Source: Planctomycetota bacterium (GTDB lineage Bacteria; Planctomycetota; UBA1135; GCA-002686595). From it: a stretch of DNA of 64,000 nt. Below the pieces are notes generated by a model, which saw only the letters and a program-made list of their open reading frames with translations, did not search any database and was not told the origin of the DNA. Location of the stretch: positions 248,001 through 312,000 of the forward strand of contig JAKLKU010000002.1 in the NCBI GenBank assembly GCA_023150475.1, written 5' to 3'. Made by a program: the position numbers and the translations under genes. Below, piece by piece: positions 26,988 through 34,048 of the stretch (the stretch's first letter is position 1; the number at the start of each line of letters is the position of its first letter).

Positions 26988-27901
26988 ACCTGGCGATCGA
27001 GATCCGCCACCTGCGCTACTTCCTCGCCGTCGCGGAGACGGCGAACTTCACGCGCGCGGCGGAAAGGCTCGGTGTGTCGCAACCGAGCGTCTCCCAGCAA
27101 TTGAAGGAGCTCGAGAAGAAGCTCGGCACGCCCCTCTTCGCGCGCCTCGGCAAGGAAGTGCGTCTGACCGACGCCGGCGCGGCGTTCCGCCAACACGCGG
27201 AAGTCGTCGTCAGGAAGCTCGACGAAGCGTGTGGCTCGGTCGGACAAGTGACCGGACTCGTGCGCGGCCATCTCGAGGTCGGCGTGATCCCGGCGCTCCA
27301 CCTCGCATGGGTGCCGAAAGTCCTCGGCCGCCTGGCCGCCGACCACTCGGGACTGTCGGTCGCCGTGCACGAGAAACCGACGCGCGCCGTCGAACGCGAC
27401 GTCGAGAGCGGCCGCATCGCGCTCGGACTCGGCATCATGACGCGCAGCTCGCCGAATCTGCGCTACGAACGCCTCGTCACGGAGCCGTTCGTCTTGATCG
27501 CACGCGACGATCACGCGTTCGCGCGCCGGCGTTCGGTCGACACGAAGGAGCTCGCGGACACGCGGCTGATCCTCCTGCCCGAGACGTTCGACATCCGACT
27601 CGCGATCGACGAGCACTTCTTGCGCGCGAAGTTGCGTCCGAAAGTGGCCTTCGAGATCGACACGATCGACGCGACGCTCGCCGCCGTCCACGCGGCGAGG
27701 ACACCGACGATCCTGCCACGCATCGTGCTCGACGGACGTGCGAGCGACGGACTCGTCGCGCTCGAGCTCGGACCGACGACGCGCACGATGGACTTCGGCC
27801 TGATCTGGCGCCGCGGCAACGAGACGAGCCCGCCGGCTCGGTTGTTCGCGGAGACGCTGCGGAGCTCGCTCGCGGGACGAAAAACGGCTTCGCGACGCTG
27901 A
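26984..27901 (+). CDS. LysR-type transcriptional regulator, CynR-like
   Basis: A 305-residue regulator. The winged helix-turn-helix is at residues about 7-66 (IRHLRYFLAVAETANFTRAA, then VSQPSVSQQLKELE), followed by a substrate-sensing domain (about 95-295). The DNA-binding part resembles CynR, the activator of cyanate genes. Its start overlaps the ATPase stop by four bases (ATGA), so it is the last gene of the importer operon and very likely its autoregulated controller. The possible operator at 23113-23144 would be its target. The effector is unknown. Confidence 0.88.
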   Translation: MNLAIEIRHLRYFLAVAETANFTRAAERLGVSQPSVSQQLKELEKKLGTPLFARLGKEVRLTDAGAAFRQHAEVVVRKLDEACGSVGQVTGLVRGHLEVGVIPALHLAWVPKVLGRLAADHSGLSVAVHEKPTRAVERDVESGRIALGLGIMTRSSPNLRYERLVTEPFVLIARDDHAFARRRSVDTKELADTRLILLPETFDIRLAIDEHFLRAKLRPKVAFEIDTIDATLAAVHAARTPTILPRIVLDGRASDGLVALELGPTTRTMDFGLIWRRGNETSPPARLFAETLRSSLAGRKTASRR

Positions 27902-27964
27902 CGGGCCACAGCGTTTTGCCGCCGACGCAGACGTTTCGCCGGGGCCGAAATCGGCCACGCCTGA

Positions 27965-28003
27965 CTTAGTCAATTCTTAGGAAGAGCTCAGTGAACACTT
28001 AGG
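27965..28003 (+). promoter_or_regulatory. Four 11-bp phased hexamer repeats upstream of the hemerythrin operon
   Basis: Hexamers CTTAGT (27965), CTTAGG (27976), CTCAGT (27987) and CTTAGG (27998) repeat every 11 bases exactly. Hexamers separated by 5 bases on one helix face are the pattern bound by OmpR/PhoB-family response regulators, for example PmrA. The last repeat lies 57 bases before the start at 28060. Confidence 0.6.
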
Positions 28004-28026
28004 AAGCCCTTTCGCGGCCGCGTCCG

Positions 28027-28055
28027 GATACTCCCCTCGACATCCACGGAGTATC
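28027..28055 (+). promoter_or_regulatory. Inverted repeat that covers the ribosome-binding site of the hemerythrin gene
   Basis: GATACTCC (28027-28034) is the exact reverse complement of GGAGTATC (28048-28055); loop 13 bases. The GGAG of the second arm is the Shine-Dalgarno sequence for ATG 28060. In RNA the hairpin would hide it; in DNA it could be an operator. Which applies is not known. Confidence 0.5.
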
Positions 28056-28059
28056 TCCC

Positions 28060-28758
28060 ATGACGCGATTCGACCTCTACGGACCGGTTCACAAGGGCCT
28101 GCGCGGCCTGCTCTTCGAGACGGCGACGTTGCTCGCCCGCACGGAGTTCACCGACGAGCGCGAGCACGCGGCGGCGCTCGCCGCGGTGCGGCGGACCAAC
28201 GGGTTCCTCCACGCCCACCTCGAGCATGAAGACCACGACGTGATGCCGCACGTCCAGCGGCTCGCGCCCGAGCTCTACGCCGATCTCGAAGCGGACCACG
28301 CGCGGATCACCGGCTGCGAGCAAGAGATCGTGCGACTGGTCGAGCGCCTCGCCGGCGCTCCGCAAGGCGAACGCGCAGCGCTCGGGCGTCGGCTCGTCGA
28401 GCGCTTCACCCGCCTGGTCGCGGAACACGTCCTCCACATGGAACGCGAAGAAGCGCAAGCGAACCGCGTGTTCTGGGCGCACTTCGACGACGCTGCGTTG
28501 GCCGCGCTCGAGGGACGCATCGTCGCGTCGATCCCGCCGAGCGAAGTGTCGCACTGGATGACGTTGATGCTGCCGTCGATCAGTCGCGGCGAACGCGCCC
28601 AGATGCTCGCGCGCATGGCGGCCGCGGTGCCGCCGGAAGTGCTCGTGCAACTGACGGCGGAAGCGCGTTGGCGCATCGGCCCCGAAGAGTGGACCGCAAC
28701 GCAGGATCTGGTGGTCGAGATCCTGGCCCAGGTCGAAGAACGAGCGAGCGCCCGATGA
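28060..28758 (+). CDS. Hemerythrin-like cation-binding domain protein
   Basis: A 232-residue, mostly helical protein. The N-terminal part has the hemerythrin HHE pattern: His10 in YGPVHKGLRG, HAHLEHEDHDVMPHVQR with several His and Glu, ADHARITG and AEHVLHMEREE, together able to bind a di-iron centre. A second helical region (about 150-232) begins ASIPPSEVSHWMTLMLPSIS and resembles the C-terminal part of other long hemerythrin-like proteins. Such proteins sense or handle O2, NO or iron. It opens an operon with two cytochrome genes (4-base overlap with the first) and has phased repeats and a hairpin in front of it, so its expression looks tightly controlled. Confidence 0.82.
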   Translation: MTRFDLYGPVHKGLRGLLFETATLLARTEFTDEREHAAALAAVRRTNGFLHAHLEHEDHDVMPHVQRLAPELYADLEADHARITGCEQEIVRLVERLAGAPQGERAALGRRLVERFTRLVAEHVLHMEREEAQANRVFWAHFDDAALAALEGRIVASIPPSEVSHWMTLMLPSISRGERAQMLARMAAAVPPEVLVQLTAEARWRIGPEEWTATQDLVVEILAQVEERASAR

Positions 28759-29849
28759 GAGTCTTGTTCGATCGGCTCGCGCGCGCCGTGCTCGCTGCGG
28801 CCGCCGCGCTCGGCCTCGCGAGCGTCGGTTTCGCCGCGCAAGCGACCGCGGTGCCCGTGCGCCTCGCCGACACCGGGCTCTTCGCGGATGCGAAGAGCGG
28901 CCGGCTCGCGAGCGACGTGCTCGCCTACTCGCCGCAGTACCCGCTCTGGACCGACGGCGCCGCGAAACGGCGTTGGATCCGGCTGCCGCCGGGGGCGTCG
29001 ATCGACGCGAGCAACCCCGATCGGTGGGTTTTCCCGGTCGGCACGAAGCTGTGGAAGGAGTTCGCGTTCGAGCGCCGCGTCGAGACGCGCTACATGGAGC
29101 TGCGCGCCGACGGCGAGTGGAACTTCGCGACTTACGCGTGGAGCGTCGACGGTCGCGAGGCGACGCTCGCGCCGCTGCGCGGAACGAAAGGCGCCCACAC
29201 GCTGGCCGACGGCACGCGCTACGACCTGCCCAGCCAAGCGGACTGCCGCGCGTGCCACGAGACGCATCCGTCGCGGGTGCTCGGCTTCAGCGCGTTGCAG
29301 CTCTCGTCCGACCGCGATCCGCTCGCCCCGCACGCCGCACCGCCGAGTACCGACGACGTCGACCTGCGGAAGCTCGTCGAACTCGGTCTCGTCCGCGGAT
29401 TGCCGAGCGAGTTCGTCTCGACGCCGCCGCGGATCGCCGCGCGCACCCCGCGAGAACGTGCCGCGCTCGGTTACCTGCACGGCAACTGCGCTGCGTGCCA
29501 CAACTCGTCCGGTCCGCTCGCGAAGCTCGGTTTCGGGCTCGAGCAGACGCTCGGTGTGCCCCGCGAATCGAACGTCGTCCTGCGCTCGACGGTCGACGTC
29601 GTCGGCAATTGGCGGCCGCGCGCGGGCGAAGCGTGCGCACGCGTCGCCTCCGGCTCGCCCGAAACCAGCCTCGTCGTCACTCGCATGTCGTCGCGCGAAC
29701 CGCTCGCGCAGATGCCGCCGTTCGGCACGCGCCGCGTCGACGACGACGCGCTCCGACTCATCGCAGCTTGGATTCGCGAGGACCTCTCGCGCAGGCCTGC
29801 GAAGCCCACGTTCGACCCCGTTCCTCCGTTGGTCATCTCCAAGGACTGA
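28755..29849 (+). CDS. Exported diheme cytochrome c, SO_2930-like
   Basis: A 364-residue exported protein starting at ATG 28755, which overlaps the preceding stop (ATGA). The signal peptide is about residues 1-27. The first part, with LADTGLFADAKSGRLASDVLAYSPQYPLWTD split over a beta-rich region, matches the SO_2930 family of diheme cytochromes. Two c-type heme sites are present: Cys164-R-A-Cys-His and Cys245-A-A-Cys-His. Electron transfer in the periplasm is expected; relatives are often found with copper or heme proteins of unknown pathway. It is the middle gene of the hemerythrin operon. Confidence 0.82.
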   Translation: MRVLFDRLARAVLAAAAALGLASVGFAAQATAVPVRLADTGLFADAKSGRLASDVLAYSPQYPLWTDGAAKRRWIRLPPGASIDASNPDRWVFPVGTKLWKEFAFERRVETRYMELRADGEWNFATYAWSVDGREATLAPLRGTKGAHTLADGTRYDLPSQADCRACHETHPSRVLGFSALQLSSDRDPLAPHAAPPSTDDVDLRKLVELGLVRGLPSEFVSTPPRIAARTPRERAALGYLHGNCAACHNSSGPLAKLGFGLEQTLGVPRESNVVLRSTVDVVGNWRPRAGEACARVASGSPETSLVVTRMSSREPLAQMPPFGTRRVDDDALRLIAAWIREDLSRRPAKPTFDPVPPLVISKD

Positions 29850-29854
29850 AAGCC

Positions 29855-30424
29855 ATGTTCAAACTCGTCTTCACCTTCACGCTCGCTTGCGCCGGTTTGA
29901 TCGCCGTTTCTTCGCTCGCCCGCTCCGCCGTCGACGAACGCGCGAAGGTCGACGCGAAGACCATCGCACGCGGCGAATACCTCGCGACCACGATGCACTG
30001 CAACGACTGCCACACGCCGATGAAGTTCGGTCCGAACGGTCCGGAGCCCGATTTCGCGCGCCGGCTCTCGGGCCACCCGTCCACGCTGGTGATGCCGCCC
30101 GCGCCGACGCTGCCCGAAGGGCCGTGGGCCTTCGTCGGCTCGGGCTCGATGACCGCCTGGCACGGCGCATGGGGCACGAGCTTCACGGCGAACCTGACGC
30201 CCGACGACGAGACCGGCATCGGCCGTTGGAGCGAGAAGGACTTCGTCGACACGATGCGCAGCGGTCGCCACCTCGGCCGCGGCCGCGAAATCCTTCCCCC
30301 GATGCCGTGGCAGAACGTCGGCGCGGCGACCGACGAGGACTTGCACGCGCTCTTCACGTACCTGAAGAGCCTCCCGCCGATCTCCAATCGCGTGCCGGAG
30401 CCGCTGCCGCCCGCGGCGCACTGA
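29855..30424 (+). CDS. Exported monoheme cytochrome c
   Basis: A 189-residue exported protein with a signal peptide (about 1-25, LVFTFTLACAGLIAVSSLA) and one heme-binding site, Cys49-N-D-Cys-His, in RGEYLATTMHCNDCHTPM. The region FGPNGPEPDFARRLSGHP and GIGRWSEKDFVDTMRSGRH resembles cytochrome subunits of periplasmic dehydrogenases; the axial Met is probably in PPMPW near residue 150. It starts 5 bases after the diheme cytochrome gene and ends the operon, with a good terminator at 30444. Confidence 0.85.
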   Translation: MFKLVFTFTLACAGLIAVSSLARSAVDERAKVDAKTIARGEYLATTMHCNDCHTPMKFGPNGPEPDFARRLSGHPSTLVMPPAPTLPEGPWAFVGSGSMTAWHGAWGTSFTANLTPDDETGIGRWSEKDFVDTMRSGRHLGRGREILPPMPWQNVGAATDEDLHALFTYLKSLPPISNRVPEPLPPAAH

Positions 30425-30443
30425 GCGAGCCCGGAGTTCGGCT

Positions 30444-30476
30444 TGCGGCGCGCGGCCAGAGAGGCTGCGCGCCGCA
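30444..30476 (+). terminator. Terminator of the hemerythrin-cytochrome operon
   Basis: TGCGGCGCGC (30444-30453) pairs exactly with GCGCGCCGCA (30467-30476), extended by GCC/GGC inside, followed by GTCGTTT. It lies 20 bases after the stop codon. Confidence 0.78.
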
Positions 30477-30638
30477 GTCGTTTCGACGACGCAAGTCAGC
30501 GAGCTCACACCGATCGGCGAGCTCGGGCTCCGTCCACTTCGCGCGCGGCTTCGGCGGCGAGGGGAGACTCGTCCGGAAAGCGAGGGTTTGCCGCGTCCAC
30601 CGAACGGGCCCTAACATGTCTCGTGGAGCCCTCCCCCT

Positions 30639-31115
30639 TTGATCTCGCCGGACCTCGCGGAATTCCTCGAGTCGGGCGTGTCGATCCTCGTCGGCACGCG
30701 CGATGCGAACTTGCGCCCTGACTGCGTGCGCGCGATCGGCGCGCGAGTCGAAACGGGCGGCAAGGAGCTCACGGTCTTCCTTCCGTCCGGCACCGTCGGC
30801 GCGAACCTCGCGAACCTGCGGGACAATGGCCGGATCGCCGTGTGTTTCTCGCGCCCGATGGACCATCGCTCGATCCAAGTCAAAGGCGGCGTGCTCTCGA
30901 TCGGTGAAGCGAGCGAAGCGGACCGTTCGCACGTCGATCGCTTCCGCGCCGCGTACGCACAACACCTCGCGTTCGTCGGCGTGCCCGTGCGCACCACCGA
31001 GCGCATGGCGCACTGGCCGAGCTACGTCGTGCGCCTGCGTGTCGAATCGATCTTCGTGCAGACGCCGGGCCCCGGCGCGGGCAGACCGCTCGTCGCGAGG
31101 GAAGTCGACGCGTGA
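30639..31115 (+). CDS. Pyridoxamine 5'-phosphate oxidase-fold protein
   Basis: About 158 residues with the split-barrel flavin-binding fold: SGVSILVGTRDANLRPDCV, LTVFLPSGTVGANLANLRDN and RIAVCFSRPMDHRSIQVKG. Such proteins bind FMN, F420 or heme; the ligand here is unknown. The start is uncertain: TTG 30639 has GTGGAG 9 bases upstream and fits the fold's beginning. The next gene starts within its stop codon (GTGA overlap) and also begins with a split-barrel domain, so the two products probably work together, perhaps as partners. Confidence 0.75.
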   Translation: MISPDLAEFLESGVSILVGTRDANLRPDCVRAIGARVETGGKELTVFLPSGTVGANLANLRDNGRIAVCFSRPMDHRSIQVKGGVLSIGEASEADRSHVDRFRAAYAQHLAFVGVPVRTTERMAHWPSYVVRLRVESIFVQTPGPGAGRPLVAREVDA

Positions 31116-32500
31116 CCGACGTGCGTCTCGACCAACTCTCGCCGTGTTTCCAAGGCGTGATCCCGGCGTTGATCGCGACGTGCGATCGCGACGGGGAACC
31201 GAACGTCACGTACTTGTCGCAGGTCTACCTCGTCGACGCGAAGCACGTCGCGCTCTCGTTCCAGTTCTTCAACAAGACGAAGCTCAACATCGAGCAGAAC
31301 CCGTACGCGACGGTGATCCTGCTCCATCCGCTGAACTTGGAATCCTGGCGCATGAAACTGCGCTTCGAGCATTCCGAGACGTCGGGCGAGCTCTTCGACA
31401 CGATGGCGGCGCGCATCGAAGTGATCGCGTCGCACACCGGGATGGCGGGCGTCTTCAAGCTGCTCTCCGCGGACGTCTACGAAGTGCTTTCGCTCGAGCG
31501 CATGGACGGCTGGCTCGTGCCGCCGGACCCGGTGCTCGACGCCGAACCGCCAAAAGTCCCGGCGGGGCCGTTGACCGAGCTGCGTGGCCTGCAGACGATT
31601 TCCCAGCGGGTCGCGCGCGCGAAGGATCTCGACGAGTTGCTGAGCGGAGCGCTCACGGCGCTCGACGAGCTCTTCAGCTTCTCGAACTCGATGGTGCTCG
31701 TCCCCGACGATTCGCGCACGCGGCTCGTCACGATCGCGAGCCGCGGCTACGGCTCCACCGGGATCGGCGCGGAAGTCGCGGTCGGTGCCGGGATCGTCGG
31801 GCTCGTCGCGCAGAGACGGAAGATGATCCGCGTCGCCGGCTTCGGCAGCGAGCTGCGCTACGGCCGCGCGATTCGCAGTCGCGTCGAAGAAGTCGGCGAA
31901 CGCGGGAGCCTCTCCGCCGAGATCCCGTTGCCCGGCCTGTGCGACGCGCAAGCGCAACTCGCGCTGCCGATGCTCGTCGGCGACGAGCTCGTCGGCGTGC
32001 TCGCCGTCGAGAGCCGCGATCCGCTGTGCTTCGACGAGTGGGACGAATCGTTCCTCCAGATCGTCGCGAACCAGATCGCGCTCGGAATCGAACGCATGGA
32101 GTCCGGCGACGACGAAGTCGCGAGCGAACCTGCGTGCGAATGCGTCGAGATCCCCGCGGCGCCGGCGCTCGCGCCGCGGCGTTTCGTCTTCTATCGAAAC
32201 GACGACTGCGTGTTCGTCGACGGCGAATACCTGGTGCGCAACGTGCCGGGCAAGATCCTCTGGAAGCTCCTGAAGCAGCATCACGCAGGCGGGCCGCGCG
32301 AGTTCACGAACCGCGAGCTCCGGCTCGATCCGACGCTCGGCCTGCCGCCGGTGAAGGACAATCTCGAGAGCCGCCTGATCCTGTTGCGCAAACGCCTCGC
32401 GGAGAAGTGTCCCGACGTGCGCTTGGTCCCCGTGCGCCGCGGACGCTTCGCGCTGGAAGTCGCGAGCCCCGTCGAGCTCGTCGAGAAGGACTCCGCGTAG
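31112..32500 (+). CDS. Split-barrel flavoprotein-GAF-winged-helix fusion, probable redox/ligand-sensing regulator
   Basis: A 462-residue protein with three parts. Residues about 1-140 form a pyridoxamine-oxidase-like split barrel (LIATCDRDGEPNVTYLSQVY, FQFFNKTKLNIEQNP). Residues about 165-335 are a GAF domain (ISQRVARAKDLDELLSGALT, VGAGIVGLVAQRRKMIRVAG, LALPMLVGDELVGVLAVES). The C-terminal 110 residues (RRFVFYRNDDCVFVDGEYLV through NRELRLDP and LESRLILLRKRL) look like a response-regulator-type winged helix. It would read a flavin- or small-molecule signal and act on DNA; this is inference from architecture. GTG 31112 overlaps the previous stop by four bases. Confidence 0.75.
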   Translation: MTDVRLDQLSPCFQGVIPALIATCDRDGEPNVTYLSQVYLVDAKHVALSFQFFNKTKLNIEQNPYATVILLHPLNLESWRMKLRFEHSETSGELFDTMAARIEVIASHTGMAGVFKLLSADVYEVLSLERMDGWLVPPDPVLDAEPPKVPAGPLTELRGLQTISQRVARAKDLDELLSGALTALDELFSFSNSMVLVPDDSRTRLVTIASRGYGSTGIGAEVAVGAGIVGLVAQRRKMIRVAGFGSELRYGRAIRSRVEEVGERGSLSAEIPLPGLCDAQAQLALPMLVGDELVGVLAVESRDPLCFDEWDESFLQIVANQIALGIERMESGDDEVASEPACECVEIPAAPALAPRRFVFYRNDDCVFVDGEYLVRNVPGKILWKLLKQHHAGGPREFTNRELRLDPTLGLPPVKDNLESRLILLRKRLAEKCPDVRLVPVRRGRFALEVASPVELVEKDSA

Positions 32501-32510
32501 TCCCGCGCCG

Positions 32511-34040
32511 GTGCAGCGGCGCTTGCCCTCGGATCCGCTCGCCGTGAAGCCCAACAAGCTCGCGCTGCGCGCCGCGTTCGTCGTCGTCGTCGCAGCTCTG
32601 CTGTTCGAAGGCACCGTGCGGTTCCTGCTGTTCGCCGACGTCGCGAACGACTGGTCGATCGCCAAGGGCTTGCGCGAGCCGTGGCGCTTCGCTGGCACGC
32701 AAGAGCAGCACTACTGGTACCTCCAGGACCGCGGTGTCCCGGACGAGCGCCGTGACGAGGCCCCCAACCACGATCCGGTGATCGGCTGGGTCGGCACGAA
32801 CGTCACGTCCGAGCACGGACACGTCGACGAAGCGAAGACCGCCGAGCGACAGCTCGTGCTGCTCTACGGCGACTCGTACGCGCAGTGCACGACGTCGCCG
32901 GGGGATTGTTTCGAAGGGCTGCTGAACGACAGCCCACTCGGTCGCACCACCGCGATGCTCAACTTCGGCGTCGGCGGTTTCGGACTCGATCAGATCGTGC
33001 TGCTCGCCGAAGCATCGCTGCCGCGTTACCTCGACCGCGATCCGATCGTCGTCGTCGGCATCTTGCTCGACGACGATCTCGATCGTTGCCTGCTCGACTT
33101 CCGGTGTTGGCCGAAGCCTCGGTACGAGCTCGTCGACGGCGCGCTCGTGTCCTCCGGTGAAGTCGCGCCGACGATCGCAGAGCACTGGCGGCGACGACCG
33201 CCCGCGCCGATCAGTTGGGCTTGGCGCTTGTGCGCTCGTGCGTGGGCGTCGGGCGCCGCGGAGGCTGGAGCGGCTGCGGAACGCAGAGCCGAAGTCGAAG
33301 CGCTCGCGACGGCGTGGCTCGAACGACTCGAGTCCCGGCTCGCTGCGGCGAAAGTCAGGCGTTTCTACCTGCTCTTCGAGTACCTCGACGGCCTGCAGAC
33401 GCCCGACGCGCTCCAGTGGCGCAAGGACTGCGTGGTGCGGACGCTCGAGCGGCTCGGCGCACCGTGGATCGCGACCAAGCCGTTCCTCGTCGAAGCAGCG
33501 GCGCGAGACGGACGCGAGCTCGCCGAGTATTTCGGCCGAGTCGGTCGGAACGTCGGCCACTTCAACGCGCGCGGCAATCAGGTCGCGTTCCGCGCGCTGC
33601 TCGATGGGCTCGAACGCGTCGGCGGCCTCGGCAGCAACTCCGAGAACGAAGCGTGGCTCGCCGAGATCGCCGGCGTCGTCCATCCGCATGCCAGCCGCGG
33701 CGCGACGCCGCGCGGCAAGTCGCGCTTCGAGTTCGCCGGACGCGAGCTCCACGAAGATCGCCTGACGATCGAGTGCGACGCCGAAGGTGGTGCGCGGTTG
33801 ACGTGGAAGCTGCTCGGGCGCTCGAGCGAGCTGCGCGGCAGCGCGGCACTCGCGAGCACGGCCGGCAGCGCGCAGCTGCGTTGGCTCGCCGATGGCGCCG
33901 AGCTCGCGCTGGAGAGCCTGGGCGACGAGCGCCGCACCGCGGCGTTCGCCCTACCGCTCGCCGGAAGGCGGGAACTCGCGCTCGAAGTCACGGGCACGCC
34001 GAACGCCGTCGTGTTCCTGAACTCGCCGGCCTTCGACTGA
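32511..34040 (+). CDS. Membrane-anchored SGNH-hydrolase-like protein
   Basis: About 509 residues. One membrane helix near the N-terminus (LRAAFVVVVAALLFEGTVRFLLF). Then an SGNH/GDSL-type domain: the nucleophile block LVLLYGDSYAQC, LNFGVGGFGLDQIV with the block-II Gly and the likely block-III Asn, and near residue 350 the C-terminal His in GHFNARGNQVAFRALLDGL. This resembles the acetyl-esterase/acyltransferase-like proteins that act on cell-wall or exopolysaccharide. A beta-rich tail of about 120 residues follows. GTG 32511 is the first start; GTG 32544 is an equally good choice. It ends 8 bases from the converging sigma-fusion gene. Confidence 0.68.
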   Translation: MQRRLPSDPLAVKPNKLALRAAFVVVVAALLFEGTVRFLLFADVANDWSIAKGLREPWRFAGTQEQHYWYLQDRGVPDERRDEAPNHDPVIGWVGTNVTSEHGHVDEAKTAERQLVLLYGDSYAQCTTSPGDCFEGLLNDSPLGRTTAMLNFGVGGFGLDQIVLLAEASLPRYLDRDPIVVVGILLDDDLDRCLLDFRCWPKPRYELVDGALVSSGEVAPTIAEHWRRRPPAPISWAWRLCARAWASGAAEAGAAAERRAEVEALATAWLERLESRLAAAKVRRFYLLFEYLDGLQTPDALQWRKDCVVRTLERLGAPWIATKPFLVEAAARDGRELAEYFGRVGRNVGHFNARGNQVAFRALLDGLERVGGLGSNSENEAWLAEIAGVVHPHASRGATPRGKSRFEFAGRELHEDRLTIECDAEGGARLTWKLLGRSSELRGSAALASTAGSAQLRWLADGAELALESLGDERRTAAFALPLAGRRELALEVTGTPNAVVFLNSPAFD

Positions 34041-34048
34041 GGCGCGGC

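Noticed and set aside
23171..27901. Assignment as a definite nitrate assimilation locus
   Set aside because: No nitrate or nitrite reductase is in the window, and cyanate and bicarbonate importers look the same at this level; only the family is claimed.
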